Source of the DNA: Tricholoma matsutake
Taxonomy: Eukaryota; Basidiomycota; Agaricomycetes; Agaricales; Tricholomataceae
Assembly: GCA_026075535.2 (NCBI GenBank)
Contig: AP026547.1
Location: 2,232,001 to 2,296,000 of the forward strand
DNA: 64,000 nt
Direction of reading: 5' to 3'
A model generated the notes under the pieces. The model saw nothing but the letters and a program-made list of their open reading frames with translations. It had not been told where the DNA came from and made no database searches. Below are positions 44,615 to 56,076 of the stretch, piece by piece. The first letter of the stretch is position 1. Each line of letters starts with the position of its first letter. The position numbers were made by a program, and so were the translations under genes.

Positions 44615-44936
44615 TAGGGATCTGCACAGGTTTTGTGTACCCATACGGGTTACGGGTATGGGTACATGTGGGTATGGGTACGGGTCGCAATAGTCCTACC
44701 CGTGAGCTACAAAACGCACCAAAAATCAAGCAAAATGGTCAAGAATTGAGTGAGTTGTGATAAAAACAATCCTAGACAGATTGTTTTTATCACAGCTCAA
44801 TTCTTGACTGTTTTGCTTGATTTTTGGTGCGTTTTGTAGCTAAGACCTGTGGGTTTATGGGTCAAGCCTGTCATGGGTATGGGTATGGGTATGGGTACAG
44901 TGCAAAATACCCAGGGGTTACCCATGCAGATCCCTA
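44615..44936. mobile_element. hAT-type MITE 2 (322 bp)
   Basis: Termini TAGGGATCTGCACAGG and CATGCAGATCCCTA, perfect 8-bp target duplication TGTACATC (44607-44614 and 44937-44944). Subterminal GGGTAT repeats and a central palindrome around 44772. It interrupts element G between RNase H (DCKIMYI) and KGEENTVADALS. Confidence 0.92.
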
Positions 44937-44944
44937 TGTACATC

Positions 44945-46605
44945 AAGGGGGAAGAGAACACAGTGGCTGATGCACTGTCCCACACAGATTTTCACATGGA
45001 CTTGCATGCTGCTAACACTGCTGCACTTATCGTGGGGACAGAAGACAATATGTGAGCATGTGCATGCATTCTATCCAACCCTTGCACAAACCCCATTCTC
45101 CACTCCATTGTGTTGATGCTGTCAATTTCAGCTAACGCTGAACTTCTTTCCTGCATCCAGGTTAACTACATTAATAATCCTTGGTGCAAATGCTTGCTCG
45201 ATGCAGATATCTGCCTGCATGGAATTCAGATTTGCAATGGCCTCCTGTACACAGGTAATAGACTAATTGTCCCATGAGTGGCCAAGGTGCATGAATTACT
45301 GTTCCACTTGGCTCACAACATTTTAGGGCATTTCGGTTTTGCAAAAACTTATGGTTCACTGTGGGAATCTTTCTACTGGCCTAACATGTGTTGCGATTTG
45401 GAGCAGGCCTATATTCCTGCCTGTGCTGACTGCCAGCAAAACAAGGGTAATATGCAACAACTGATGGGCCCACTACACCCACTACCTATACCTGATAAAT
45501 GTGGAGATTTGGTTGCCATGGATTTCATAGGACTGCTACCTGAAGACGAGGGGTTTGATTGCATTGTTATGTTCACTGATCGACTGAATAGTGATTTGAG
45601 GGTAATCGCAACATGTACCAACATTTCAGCAGAAGATCTTGCAGTCATCTTTTTCAATGAGTGGTATTGCAAGAATGGTTTACCTTTAGAAATTGTCTCT
45701 GACCATGACAAGTTATTCTTGTCCATGTTTTGGCAAACACTCCACAAACTCACTGGCATCGAACTAAAAATGTCAACAGCTTACCACCCAGAAATGGATG
45801 GTGCCAGTGACATTCAAACAAAACTATCAACCAGTGTCTACATTACCATGTGGAGCGCAACCAGTTGGGCTGGAGACGAGCACTTCCCTGAGTACATTTT
45901 GATATCATGAACACCATTAATGCATCCATAGGTTTCTCTCCTTTTCAACTTCACATGGGCCGATCCCCATGCATCATCCCCCCCATTGTGCATTCAATGG
46001 ACAAAGTATTTACTGACATCCATGCTACATCCATCATCGAAAGACTCCAACTTGATGTCTTGGAAGCCCAAGACAATATGCTTCATGCTAAGATTTCACA
46101 ATCTCTTGCAGCAAATGAGCACCGTACTGATGATTTCCCTTTTGAAAAGGGGGGCCAGGTCATCCTTTCCACCTTACATTGTCGCTGCAATAATAAATCA
46201 AAGGGGGAGAAAAGAGTGGCCAAATTCATGCTGCGGTTCAATGGCCCATACACTATTACAGACACCACCCCCAACTCATCTATGGTCACAATTCATTTAC
46301 CTAATCATCCTAACATGTTCCCAACCTTCCACACTTCTCAACTTTGACTGTTCATGGAGCATGATCCTGGTCTATTCCCGGGTCGGGAGCTTAGTAAACC
46401 ACCTCTGGTTTTCGTCGGTGAGGAGGAAGAATATCTTGTGGACCAGATCTTGGACGAACATAGATGGGGACGGGGAATTCAATACCTGGTATGTTGGCTG
46501 GGCTATGGACTAGAGGAGGACCACTGGTTACCTGCACGTGAACTGGCTGAATGCAAGGCCCTCGACATCTGGTTGGCGGGACACAAATTGGTTGCTTGTA
46601 CATAG
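44945..46605 (+). pseudogene. Element G integrase and chromodomain
   Basis: KGEENTVADALS closes RNase H. The integrase has HHCC (HNILGHFGF, CADCQQNKG) after a TGA at Arg (45278 region), the core AMDFIGLLPEDEGFDC, SDHDKLFLS and DGASDIQTK (the usual catalytic Glu is Asp), a frameshift near 45900, IGFSPFQLHMGRSP, FMLRFNGPYTI, PTFHTSQL, and a chromodomain (FVGEEEEYLVDQILDEH, YLVCWLGYGLEEDHWLP). Confidence 0.86.
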
Positions 46606-46725
46606 CTTTTCAATTTCTTTCGCTGACCAGTAGCTTTTCCCCACTGGGGTTTTTAATGCACCTGTGCTCGTGTTCCTTTTTTACGTATTTTCTTCTTGCT
46701 GGGGGTTGTGGTTTGAAATTTTTCA

Positions 46726-46929
46726 TGGGGCGATGGCTCTTATTGACACTTATTTACCATGCACATGATCACGGACAGATATGGACAACGACTCTTATCC
46801 AGAACCACCATCATCATCTGTAGTACTACAACCATCGTCTAGCTTAGAATCCACACCTTGAGCTCGTTACCTTGTCTGATCTCAGTGGCCGTCTAGTGAA
46901 CCCTCATGTGAACACTGCACAGGGTTACA
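46726..46929 (+). repeat. 3' LTR of element G
   Basis: Matches 40983-41186; the right flank TGTGG completes the target duplication. Confidence 0.92.
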
Positions 46930-46934
46930 TGTGG

Positions 46935-48493
46935 CTCAAGAGGCATCCACAGGGGAGCTGGTAAGTAGTTCATTAGTGTCATTTGGGTGCCCTTTGGAAC
47001 ACTTTACTACATGATGAGGAGCAGGTCTTGAAGACATTTTAGCTGACCTCACTTCCCTCAACTTATCACACCACCATCTCATGTCCCTCCCACTTCCATT
47101 CCCTCTCCTGAATCCTCATCCATATATTTTCATTTCTGTGGGTGGTATGCACAACATCAACTTGAGGATGGTATTCTGTGGATTGTGTCACTTAGTGCTT
47201 GGCCAACATTACTACAGCATAAAATGCAACATTTAGCAAGGGGGAACTGTGGAAGGGAGCTAGGGACCCATTCTGCCACCCTCTTGCAGTCTACACGAAA
47301 ATTGAGTGGCCATCAATAGTCATAAAGGTTCTTGCTGCTCAACTCAGTACTGGGCATGGTTTGAGTGTGCATCACTCATAACACTACTTGTAATCTGATC
47401 CTACTTTCATGGTTCCTTAGTATTGATATCCAATGCTCAGAGTGTTGCTGAAGTGGTGTAGAATAACACAATTTTAAGGCCAATCTGTCTGTTTATACCA
47501 ACACAGATTAGAGAGCTATTCTGAGTGCTTTACAGCCAAATCGGATCCTATTCTGCATCACTTAGGTGTTGGTCATAATTTTTTTTCAGCCTCCGGCGAG
47601 ACCCCACACCCGCGGTTCGTTCACCCCCTTGACAGAATCATATAGTGATAGAAAGGCACAAACGTTCCAAGATGGGAATCAGGCCGAACCTCGCGTGATG
47701 ATTATGGCCATATGAAACTACATTGCATTGAATGCGCACAGATATCAATTTCTGTTGGACCGACGTCAACGGGCTTATCGGTGAAACACCAGCCTATGAT
47801 TGGTCATCACTGACGAAGATTTAGCTTAAGTCGGATGTGATTCTGTATTCACTAACAGGATTGATCAGGATCGTCATCAGAAAGGCATGAGGGCACTCAT
47901 GACGGCAAAGGTTCATAATAGATACATCACGATTTCGAAAGTGTTCCTATCACTGAATGGAATATTTCTAGAAAGGTTAGAAGCCTGCAACAAAACGATT
48001 TGCGCATCATCTCTGTAAGATACAATCCAGGATCTGTGATTTCCCCACACAGGAGAAAGCAAAGTTTACGTATCTTGTTCCTATCTCAATGGTCTAAACC
48101 CATATGATACACGTAAGCTGACGAAAATTCGAAATCAATAGCACCTCCGCCCGCACCTTCCGCACCTGAATCTTCGGGAGTCTAATGCTATATCTAAAGC
48201 GTAAACCCCGAGAACATGTCGTAGAGAAGAGATATACAGGTTTAACGATGGGATCGAACCACCACTAAAACACGGTCACTTACTTACACGATGGACGACC
48301 TGAGCACTAGAAGAACTTGATGACCACTGCAAGACTAAAGCTGTATGCAACATGTGAAGAGTTCACATCCACTCACAGAAAACTGTCAATCATAAAGCTA
48401 GGAAAAGGAAATAGGATATATCGGAAGGGCATACTCATACTACATTTCTCATCAAGCGCACATATAACCATACGGCTCTCACACGCTGTGCAC
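46935..48493. other. Transition from repeats to gene-bearing DNA
   Basis: From 46935 to about 47590 short open stretches (for example 47000-47220, MHNINLRMVFCGLCHLVLGQHYY) may be remains of another mobile gene. After about 47590 composition changes to that of the host genes. 48245-48262 has a B-box-like GGTTCGATCCC on the minus strand without a foldable tRNA. The end of this region is the 3' flank of the eS10 gene. Confidence 0.4.
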
Positions 48494-49075
48494 TCACTCC
48501 CTCGGCGCCCCTCTTCCTATACCAGCGAATTGCGGCCTGTACTCTCCTGGCGCGCCTCCTTCTTTCTTCCTGTAGTCATCCCGGTCACCGCGGGGTGGGC
48601 GGTAAGCACCCTCTCCGCCACCACCGCCAGGACGCACGGTGGCGGGACGAGGTGGGCGGGCAGCCTTTTTGTGTGTTGCTGGTACGATTTCGCTGGGGAG
48701 ATGGAGCCTGTTTGAGAAAGCATGATATGAATTGTGCGAAATGGATGGAAGGACCTAAAGCAACAGAGGAACATCACGTACCATTCACGGAGATACTCTA
48801 CACCCTCAGGCGTGAGGACATAGTAGTACCATTGCCACGAAAATTGGGTCTTGACGAGACCTTTAGAGGTGAGACTCTGCATGGCCTTGATAACCTCCAG
48901 GTTGGGAACGTCGAGTTCCTCATGCTTCGGCGCGTTATAGTCCTTTTTGGCTACGAGGACACCCTCTGTAACGGGATGAAAGTGTAAGCACTAGGGAGTC
49001 ACGGAGAAGAAATAATAATAAACCTTTGAAGAGGTTCTCATAGATAACGCGCCTGTTCTTTTTCGAGATGATCAT
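48494..49075 (-). CDS. RPS10: Ribosomal protein eS10 (40S subunit)
   Basis: Three exons: 49075-49024, 48965-48782 and 48707-48494; introns of 58 and 74 bp with GT-AG ends; 149 residues. The product starts [19 protein letters not shown] and has the eS10 signatures [38 protein letters not shown] and [13 protein letters not shown], with the usual Gly/Arg-rich tail ending GRGAPRE. eS10 is a core protein of the small ribosomal subunit, located at the head near the mRNA entry side. Exon 3 in particular confirms the splice (the Trp codon is split). The gene is divergent from the MFS gene, sharing a 559-bp upstream region. Confidence 0.97.
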
Positions 49076-49634
49076 GCTGGGCTAAAGTATTTCTTGGTCG
49101 GAAGCTGTTTCGGACAGTAAATGAATGGTAATTGAATGTAATAATTGTGGGCGAACGTACTGCGAATACAATCGCACTAGTTTCCGGCTGCCAAAGAAAG
49201 CTGAATGAGTAACTTGTATACCCTGCGTCATCCGAAACCCCCAAACTCCATCCAATCCTTTCTATGTTTCCAGATCGCAGAAAAAGAGTCTTGACAGACT
49301 AAAACGGATGATGGACATAGGTTCTGTTACTCACAGCGCGGGCTTTTGAGCTGGGGCCTGGAGGAAGCTTGACGTTGACGAAGCAGAGTATTCCGTTGAC
49401 GAAAGATTTCGCGCAGTGGCTGAATGTTTGTCCCCGTTTGTCTTCGAAGCTTTTGATCGGACCGTAGTCCCGGTTCAGGAATGAACCGCTCAGTCTAGAA
49501 GTTCAAGTTGGCAGCGGACTCGGAACTTGGAAGTGGCGAAATTGTGGATCAGGATGCTTATCCGACTGAAGATTCCCTTGGATACTTCCCAGAGTCTACG
49601 TCTATCTTCATCGATTTCTCCTACTAGATAAACT
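49076..49634. promoter_or_regulatory. Shared divergent promoter of RPS10 and the MFS gene
   Basis: 559 bp between two head-to-head genes. It contains pyrimidine-rich stretches on both sides and no long ORF. No specific factor site is claimed. Confidence 0.45.
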
Positions 49635-51548
49635 ATGTCAGGACAGGATAACACAACTCCAGAAAACGGAGTTGAAAACTATCCTCACGAACGAAACGAA
49701 CGAAACGAACAAACGACTGCTGCGCATCGCAGACCTTTACCCAAGTTCCAACTTTTTATCGTTTTCCTGATTCAATTTGCGGAACCAGTGACTGCCACTG
49801 TCATATACCCCTTTATAAATCAGTTTGTTCGCGAGACTGGTGTGACTGGTGGAGATGAACGAAAAACTGGCTATTTTGCTGGAATCATTGTCAGTACACT
49901 TCGCCATTCCGATTTATACGATCATTTCAACAGCTTCATTAGGAATCTGCATTTTTTATTTCAGAAGCACTGACCGTCTTCCACTGGGGCTGGGCATCAG
50001 ATCGCTACGGGCGTAGACCTGTACTTTTACTTGGTCCTCTTGGGTTATCTATTGCTTTGGGTATTTTTGGATTATCGAAAGGCTTCTGGCTCCTTGTCAT
50101 CTCTAGATGTTTCCAAGGTGTTTTCAACGGCAATATTGGTGGGCCTATGACTTTCCCCAATTCACCTTCAATCGTATTCTAACCAATTTTCACTTCAGGG
50201 GTGTCCAAGACTGTCATTGCGGAGGTAGGGCGTATAATATAATTAAAAACATGCGTTAAGCTAAAACGATCTAATTTGAAGATTACGGACGCCTCGAACA
50301 TCGCCGATGCATTTGCATTCATGCCACTGATGTGGAGCTGTGGTGTAACAATCGGGTATGTCGTTGAGTATGAACCGACTCATCATCCACAACTCACGAC
50401 ATGACCAGCCCTCTTCTTGGTGGTGTACTATCAAATCCCGCAACTACTTGGCCTGATACGTTCGGGAAGATTCTATTTTTTCACGATCACCCGTACTTCC
50501 TCCCTTGCGCTATAGCCGCGCTCGTAGCCTTGATATCCTCCTTGGTTGCATCTGTGGGACTGAAAGAGGTAGGTTCATATCTGCCATAATGAAATGTTTT
50601 CTCATGCAGTGCAGACTCTCCCATCAGCTATCGTACGTAGGAAAGAAGAGAAGAAACGATATGCTGCTGCGAAGGCAGCCAACTCTAACCCTAACTCTAC
50701 TACAGGCCTTCTCTCTGATGACAATGATATAAATGATATCAATTACGGCTCCACGGTGATAGATTTACAGTCCGGGTGCAATAATGAATCTACTGCTCAG
50801 CGCGTTTTGCCTGGAGTAGCTGGAGCGCCGCCACCGCTCCATACACTGCTGGTCCCACGGGTCATGATAACTATGACGAGCTACGGATTTCTCGCTTTCG
50901 TCGATATGTGCGTTCATGTCCTGCAACCCCTTGTGTACTCCACATCGATACCTTTGGGAGGCCTTGGATTTGATCCTTATCGCATTGGTACAATCATGGG
51001 GGCATGGGGTCTTGTTAATGCCCTTGTCCAAGGTCTTCTCCTCGGGCCAACGGTTCGGCAGTTCGGTGCCAGGAAATCATTCATTGCTTCGCAAATTAGC
51101 TATGTTGCTAGTCTTGCATCCTACCCGCTTTTGACTTTTTTCGCTCGACGTGCGGGTAGAGTGAATGCCAAAGTTTGGGTTGTCTTGATTGTCCAGCTCA
51201 TCTTACGGATGGCGAGTGGCCTAGCATATGGTACGTCGCACCTTGGACGTACGTCATTTGGCAGATATAAATCTGGCGCCTGTTATTCTAGGATCCGGTC
51301 AAATAATTATCGTCAACAGTGCTCCCAGGGCTTCCCTAGGCGCTACGACTGGCATGGCTCAAGCCATAGCGTCGGCAATGAGGTCCATCGCTCCCACGGT
51401 CGCTTCTTCGTTGTTCTCGATATCACTACAAAGCAAGTTGGCCGGTGGAAATATGATCTACTTCATTCTAACCGGGATCGCGATCGTCGGAGTACGTGTA
51501 AGCCTCTTGCTCCCGAAAAGTATAGACAGTGCAAGCAGCGATGAGTGA
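49635..51548 (+). CDS. MFS transporter, ZIFL/DHA1-like
   Basis: Seven exons: 49635-49889, 49943-50138, 50199-50224, 50282-50355, 50409-50568, 50615-51230 and 51292-51548; all introns GT-AG, 46-61 bp; product 527 residues with 12 predicted membrane segments. The motif between helices 2 and 3, HWGWASDRYGRRPVLLLG, is the MFS signature; helix 4 carries RCFQGVFNGNIGVSKTVIAEITD as in the zinc-induced-facilitator-like group. A long hydrophilic loop (about residues 245-310) separates the halves. Such proteins are proton-coupled exporters or importers at plasma or vacuolar membranes; the substrate cannot be told. It ends 158 bp from the tail of the aldose epimerase gene. Confidence 0.93.
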
Positions 51549-51706
51549 GGCTTCTCTCAATGATGATGTCCTCGAAAAACCATCTCTTACCATAACTAAA
51601 ATATTTACATTTACGTAACTATCACAATGAAATCAAATTGTTAGCACGCAGCAGTACTACGTTAGTCTCGATGAATTATCAACGTGCCAATGTTTCCCTT
51701 CGAATT

Positions 51707-53484
51707 TTAAGGCCGCTGAGCTTTAAAGCTTACATCACATCGCACATAAGCATGATACAGTTCATCAGTTGTGAGAAGGCCATCCTCGCCATCTTTGTTT
51801 ACCGGGTCCAGGAAAGCAGCGAGCGGCTGAACGGCCAATCAAAATCGAGCAGATGATGAGACGTTAAAAAACTTGTACCGCGTGGAATTCCAAAAATGCG
51901 GCAGCTTCAGATTACGACTCAGATGAGGATCTATAACACTGGAAGGGCACCTACATCCGGGACCATAAGAATCACCATTGCCGCTAAGACCGGACCCTCC
52001 ATGAATCTTTTTACGTGCACCTGCAGACGGCTTAGCCATTCCATTAGCGTAGAACATCACGCCTTGTTCTGATGCACAGCCCTCAAATACTGCGCGGATG
52101 ATAATAAATTTGAAAACACACGATTCGTATCAAAGGCAAGTTTAATGCCCGATTTAGCAGAAACTAGCTCTACCACCCGCTCGGGATGGGTCTTACGCTG
52201 CTCTTCATTCAATGGCTGGAGAAGACCGCCTAAGACGTCAAGTTGTGCATGAAAAGAGGATAATGGAATGCGACTGGGTGTGTGACTGGCGAGCGAGCTT
52301 TGGAACAGATAAAAATCATCTGATCATCAAATCTGCTCAGAGATGTGTTCAGCTTAGGACACGTCAACCATACCATAACTGTTCTCCGGGAAACGATCAC
52401 CAATGCGTTTAGACACATGCATGTGAGAAGGATGGTCAGCTGTCCAGAGGGAAGAACCGGTGGAAATACTGTCTGTGCCCAACTCCGCGAACCGATCTGC
52501 CTGGTGCTTCTCAGAACTGAAATTCGTGTAAAACAGACGTATACTTACCTTAATGGTTAGACTGTGATCCATTACAGAGACTAGGTCATCATCCTTTAGG
52601 CTAGCATCAAGATTGAAACCCCAATGCTATATAGGCTTAATCAGCCCTCAAGTTCTGTGAATGGTTAACCAATCGGAGAGCCTCACTTGGGTAAGGTTAA
52701 CTGGTGTAACCACTTTCTTCTCTCCCTCTTCTAACTTCGCGCGATACACCACAACTATGCTACCCAAATCGTATTCTGGTGTCAGATGCTCTTCGTATGT
52801 TGGATACTTGCTTGGACCTATGAGTGCGACTAGTGCCTCAACGATTAGCTTTCCCGGATATCCTTGATCGCCGTCAGGAGAGATAAGACGGAAAATGGCG
52901 TGAGCCGATGTCGAAGATGCTGAAAAATGATCAAGTTCGTGCGCGGTGAAGAGCGTTGGTGGTGTTTCCGGAGTTAAGAGCGTCCAGATAACTGCATCAA
53001 ACCCTCTTGGACCCCCATGAAGCGAGACTCGTGGATTCTCTGGCAATCGCAAGACATAGTACGGAGACTACTAAGGAGGTAGGCAACCCACCATTGGCGA
53101 CCGCGGTGAACTCGTTCTTGATACCATGTCGTTCTATGACGTGGGTCCCAACTGGAATGCGATTCGCGTACCGTCCGATAATCGTATTCGTATACTTTTG
53201 TGTGACGTGATCTTCTGGAGATTGAGGGCCGACTACGATGTCGTGCGTCTGCAGGAGAACGGATTCATTGCGCGATTGGTACTGATACAAATGGAAAATT
53301 GAATTACGCGTCCATCTGTCTGGACTAAAATACGGTGAATAGTAAGGCCATAGGGAAGAATCTAGAATGGAATCAGACGTATGATCTTGAACAGGAACAG
53401 AACTTCTCCAAGCGTACTTACCTCCAAAGCCAAAGAGGGTACTAAAGAGGGTAATGTTAGAAGAACAGGCTTGAACTCGCTCAT
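51707..53484 (-). CDS. Aldose 1-epimerase (galactose mutarotase)
   Basis: Ten exons: 53484-53422, 53361-53308, 53248-53092, 53039-52687, 52626-52549, 52500-52374, 52319-52122, 52068-51955, 51904-51879 and 51826-51707; 429 residues, all joins in frame. It starts MSEFKPVLLTLPSLVPSLAL. Family motifs: THDIVVGP, YTNTIIGRYANRIPVGTHV, VSLHGGPRGFDAVIWTLL with the conserved His, SPDGDQGYPGKL, HWGFNLDASL, SYDDFYLF, NQQGVMFYANG, KKIHGGSG and FLEFHAPLAAFLDPVN. The enzyme interconverts alpha and beta anomers of hexoses, feeding galactose or glucose metabolism in the cytosol. Asp and Glu of the catalytic pair are likely within DGDQGYPG and FLEFH. Confidence 0.94.
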
Positions 53485-56076
53485 TTGTACTACGAGTTCG
53501 ACTTGGGAATAGAATTGTGGTAACCACGTATATATGTTACCGTGACAAAACGAATATGGAACTCATGCAGCTGTCCGGCCCGCCGGTAAATCCGAGTCGC
53601 ACTCCGACCAGGGGCCGACAACTTGAACCACGCGGTTTGGCCCGGATCTCCTCCTAACTCGAGCCGTCGTTCAGTCTTGCGGCCAACTATCGAACTGCTA
53701 GTGTTAAGAATTTTGCCACATGGACTCGTATCTAGGTCGAGGCTGGTATCAGGACTTAGGGTACTCGGAGTACTACGCAAGCCGTGATATAGCCTGTCGA
53801 TGAAGCTTTCAAGTCGATGGAGTCGGTGGAGCTAGTACTGGATACAAGTGCGCCACTCTGCCGTCAGTCATGCTGGGCTTGGTAGCTTTCTACTCGGCCC
53901 GACACCATCGTGTTTTATTGCCATTCATCAGCCAAGGGCGATATGGTCGGATGGTCACAAATTTACATGGAATACGAAACTACTGATCTTGATTGCTTAC
54001 ATCGTTTCTAGGCATAGAGCTTTGAGCATTCTCCGAGATCGTGACGTCCAGATCCAAAACAATTTACGAGCCATCCAAGTAGGCGATTACAAAATCTCTC
54101 CCTTCCTCCTGAGTCCTGAACGTCAAAATAAAAAAGCTTATGCAGACCCCTAACACACCAGCCAATAGCAAATACTCGCTCGTTCAAGTTACCATTTTAT
54201 TACCGCTTTCCAGTGCAGTCCCCGTAGCTCACCATCTAAGAAAGCATCACATTCTCCGTTATTCCGCATCGAGACACCGCTGAGAGTCCCCTTTCTTTTC
54301 TTTTTCAGTGTCTGTTCAGATTCATCTATCGCCCTAGGCGCAATAATGGTTGCAGAACTAGGCTTGGCCGATTGTATTTCTGTTGTTGATTCATACGGTT
54401 TGTGGATGAATGGCGGTTGTTGCCCTTGACATCAATAATAGAAACTTCAACGATCGTGATCCCATCAACTCAGCACGATATTTACGAGGGGTTTGTTTTG
54501 TATTCGCAAGGGCGTGACTTGGTGATTTTCGTTCGAGATAATAGTAACAAGTTCAACTTCTTTGACATATGATGCAGCTTCCCACAGCTGTCCCACTGAT
54601 TTTTCGAAAATCCAGCACTGCCTCGCAGTGGCCGGGATGCCCATTTCATCTGTTCCACCTGGACACGAATGGTTGCGTCTGTGTTACTGGTTCCGAAGAG
54701 GACACGAGACAATCAACCCTCAAATTGTAACACAATAGATGCACAGCACAATGCCCCATGAGAAGTATTGTGAAAAGGAAGTACTCTTCATACACTGCGG
54801 TAGAAGCTGTATTCAAGAAAAATAATAGTATTGAGGCTTGATTGAGGCTGTATCTAAACAGCATCCTACAATAGAACCATACTATCAGAATTTTGGAGTG
54901 GTAAGTATGTTGACCATACGAAGAATAAGTACTTCCAACATACTGACAGAATACTGCTTCAGAAGTAGTTTACCATGCAGCAAGTGACACTATCTCACTG
55001 CTCTATCTGACGACTTATTATGCCGGGTCAGTTCAGATGGCGGCCAGTATATTATACATGTGCTCTGATTCCATTGACATCAGAGAGTTGATCCCCACAG
55101 CCACAGTATGTGCATTCGAATGTATTTATAGCAACTCTCCGCGACAATGGAACGTGGAAACCATCGAAGTCGAGGCAGTGAATAAAGCACCGATCCAACT
55201 GCTTGTCACCATGTCTAAATAGAGCGGGCAGCGTTGCGATAAACGGAACGATCAAATGGTTATACATAGTGCCTTTCCTCGGTCAAACAGGACGTGGGGG
55301 TGGAATCGTGGCAATTAGCACACATGTTCCCGAGGCCTCCACACATTGACGGCTTAGTTCACCGCGGTCGTCGTATTTTCAGGTATGATCATGGGTTCAA
55401 TTTTCTGATATACAAGGGACGGCGATACTTGAAGGGTCCTTGGACTCCTTCAGATCCTTACCAGGTACTACCTTCAAGCACTTGTCATGTTACTTATTTC
55501 CGGATAGAGTCCCCCGAACACCAGATCAGGGACCTTTTAGTTTCCATGGGCATAAATGACGGATCCGTATTGTTTTGGTTGCCGGGGGCGTTGCCCACTG
55601 TCGTTCCAAGCAGTGCATTTACCACTCAATTGAGAGCTCCTCGTTATCTGTTTTAAATCAAGGAGATGCCAACAACAAGCTGCTAAAACTGCTAATCAAT
55701 AACATACCGATCAGACGAAAATGATATCCGCCTGAGCTTTTCATTACAAGCTGGATCCCAGTCCTTCGCCGCATCGGTCAGTTACTTAGGAAGCTCTTGC
55801 GTCATGATTTCTTTTGCTAGCATCGTTTGAAGTTTGCTTCCGAATCGCGTGAAACTTGTTTCGGATTAAGGTCCATACCCAAGAAGCGCCCGCGTGCCTT
55901 TCCGTTGTGAAGTCTCTTGGACGCAAAGCTATGCATATATCTAGTTACATTGCTGAAGTTACAGAGGAATTAACTGCAGATAGGATATTAATGATCTTTG
56001 ATGTCTAAGGGGTCTGTTGTACAAGGAGTTGTTGTTCTGGTGTTACAGAGAATGTTTTGCATTCATTTTTGAGTGT
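53485..56076. other. Long stretch without a supported gene
   Basis: The minus-strand frame 53490-53780 (GRKTERRLELGGDPGQTAWF) lies directly upstream of the epimerase start and may be only its 5' region or a small unknown gene. Frames at 53848-54153 (plus), 55037-55222 and 55294-55656 (plus; the latter with RYDHGFNFLIYKGRRYLKGPW) lack recognisable domains and consistent splice partners. The 56000 end is the 3' flank of the Myb gene. Confidence 0.35.

Larger units (their letters stand above)
40983..46929 (+). mobile_element. Ty3/gypsy element G, full length
   Basis: Short LTRs (204 bp: 40983-41186 and 46726-46929) with ends TGTAAC/GGTTACA in the 5' copy, flanked by the 5-bp target duplication TGTGG (40978-40982 and 46930-46934). 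Order: gag, protease, reverse transcriptase, RNase H, integrase, chromodomain. It carries a hAT MITE (44615-44936). The LTRs look nearly identical apart from the first bases of the 3' LTR (TGGGG for TGTAA). Confidence 0.92.

Noticed and set aside
44640..44910. GGGTAT repeats as telomere-like sequence
   Set aside because: They lie inside a hAT MITE with clear ends and target duplication, and the unit is not the fungal TTAGGG.
48245..48330. Possible tRNA gene on the minus strand, with GGTTCGATCCC matching the B box and a pairing T-arm
   Set aside because: No matching acceptor stem or anticodon arm could be folded, so a tRNA call is not supported.
53490..53780. Separate small gene upstream of aldose 1-epimerase
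   Set aside because: No domain, no clear start or splice partner, and it abuts the epimerase start; it may be only a 5' region.
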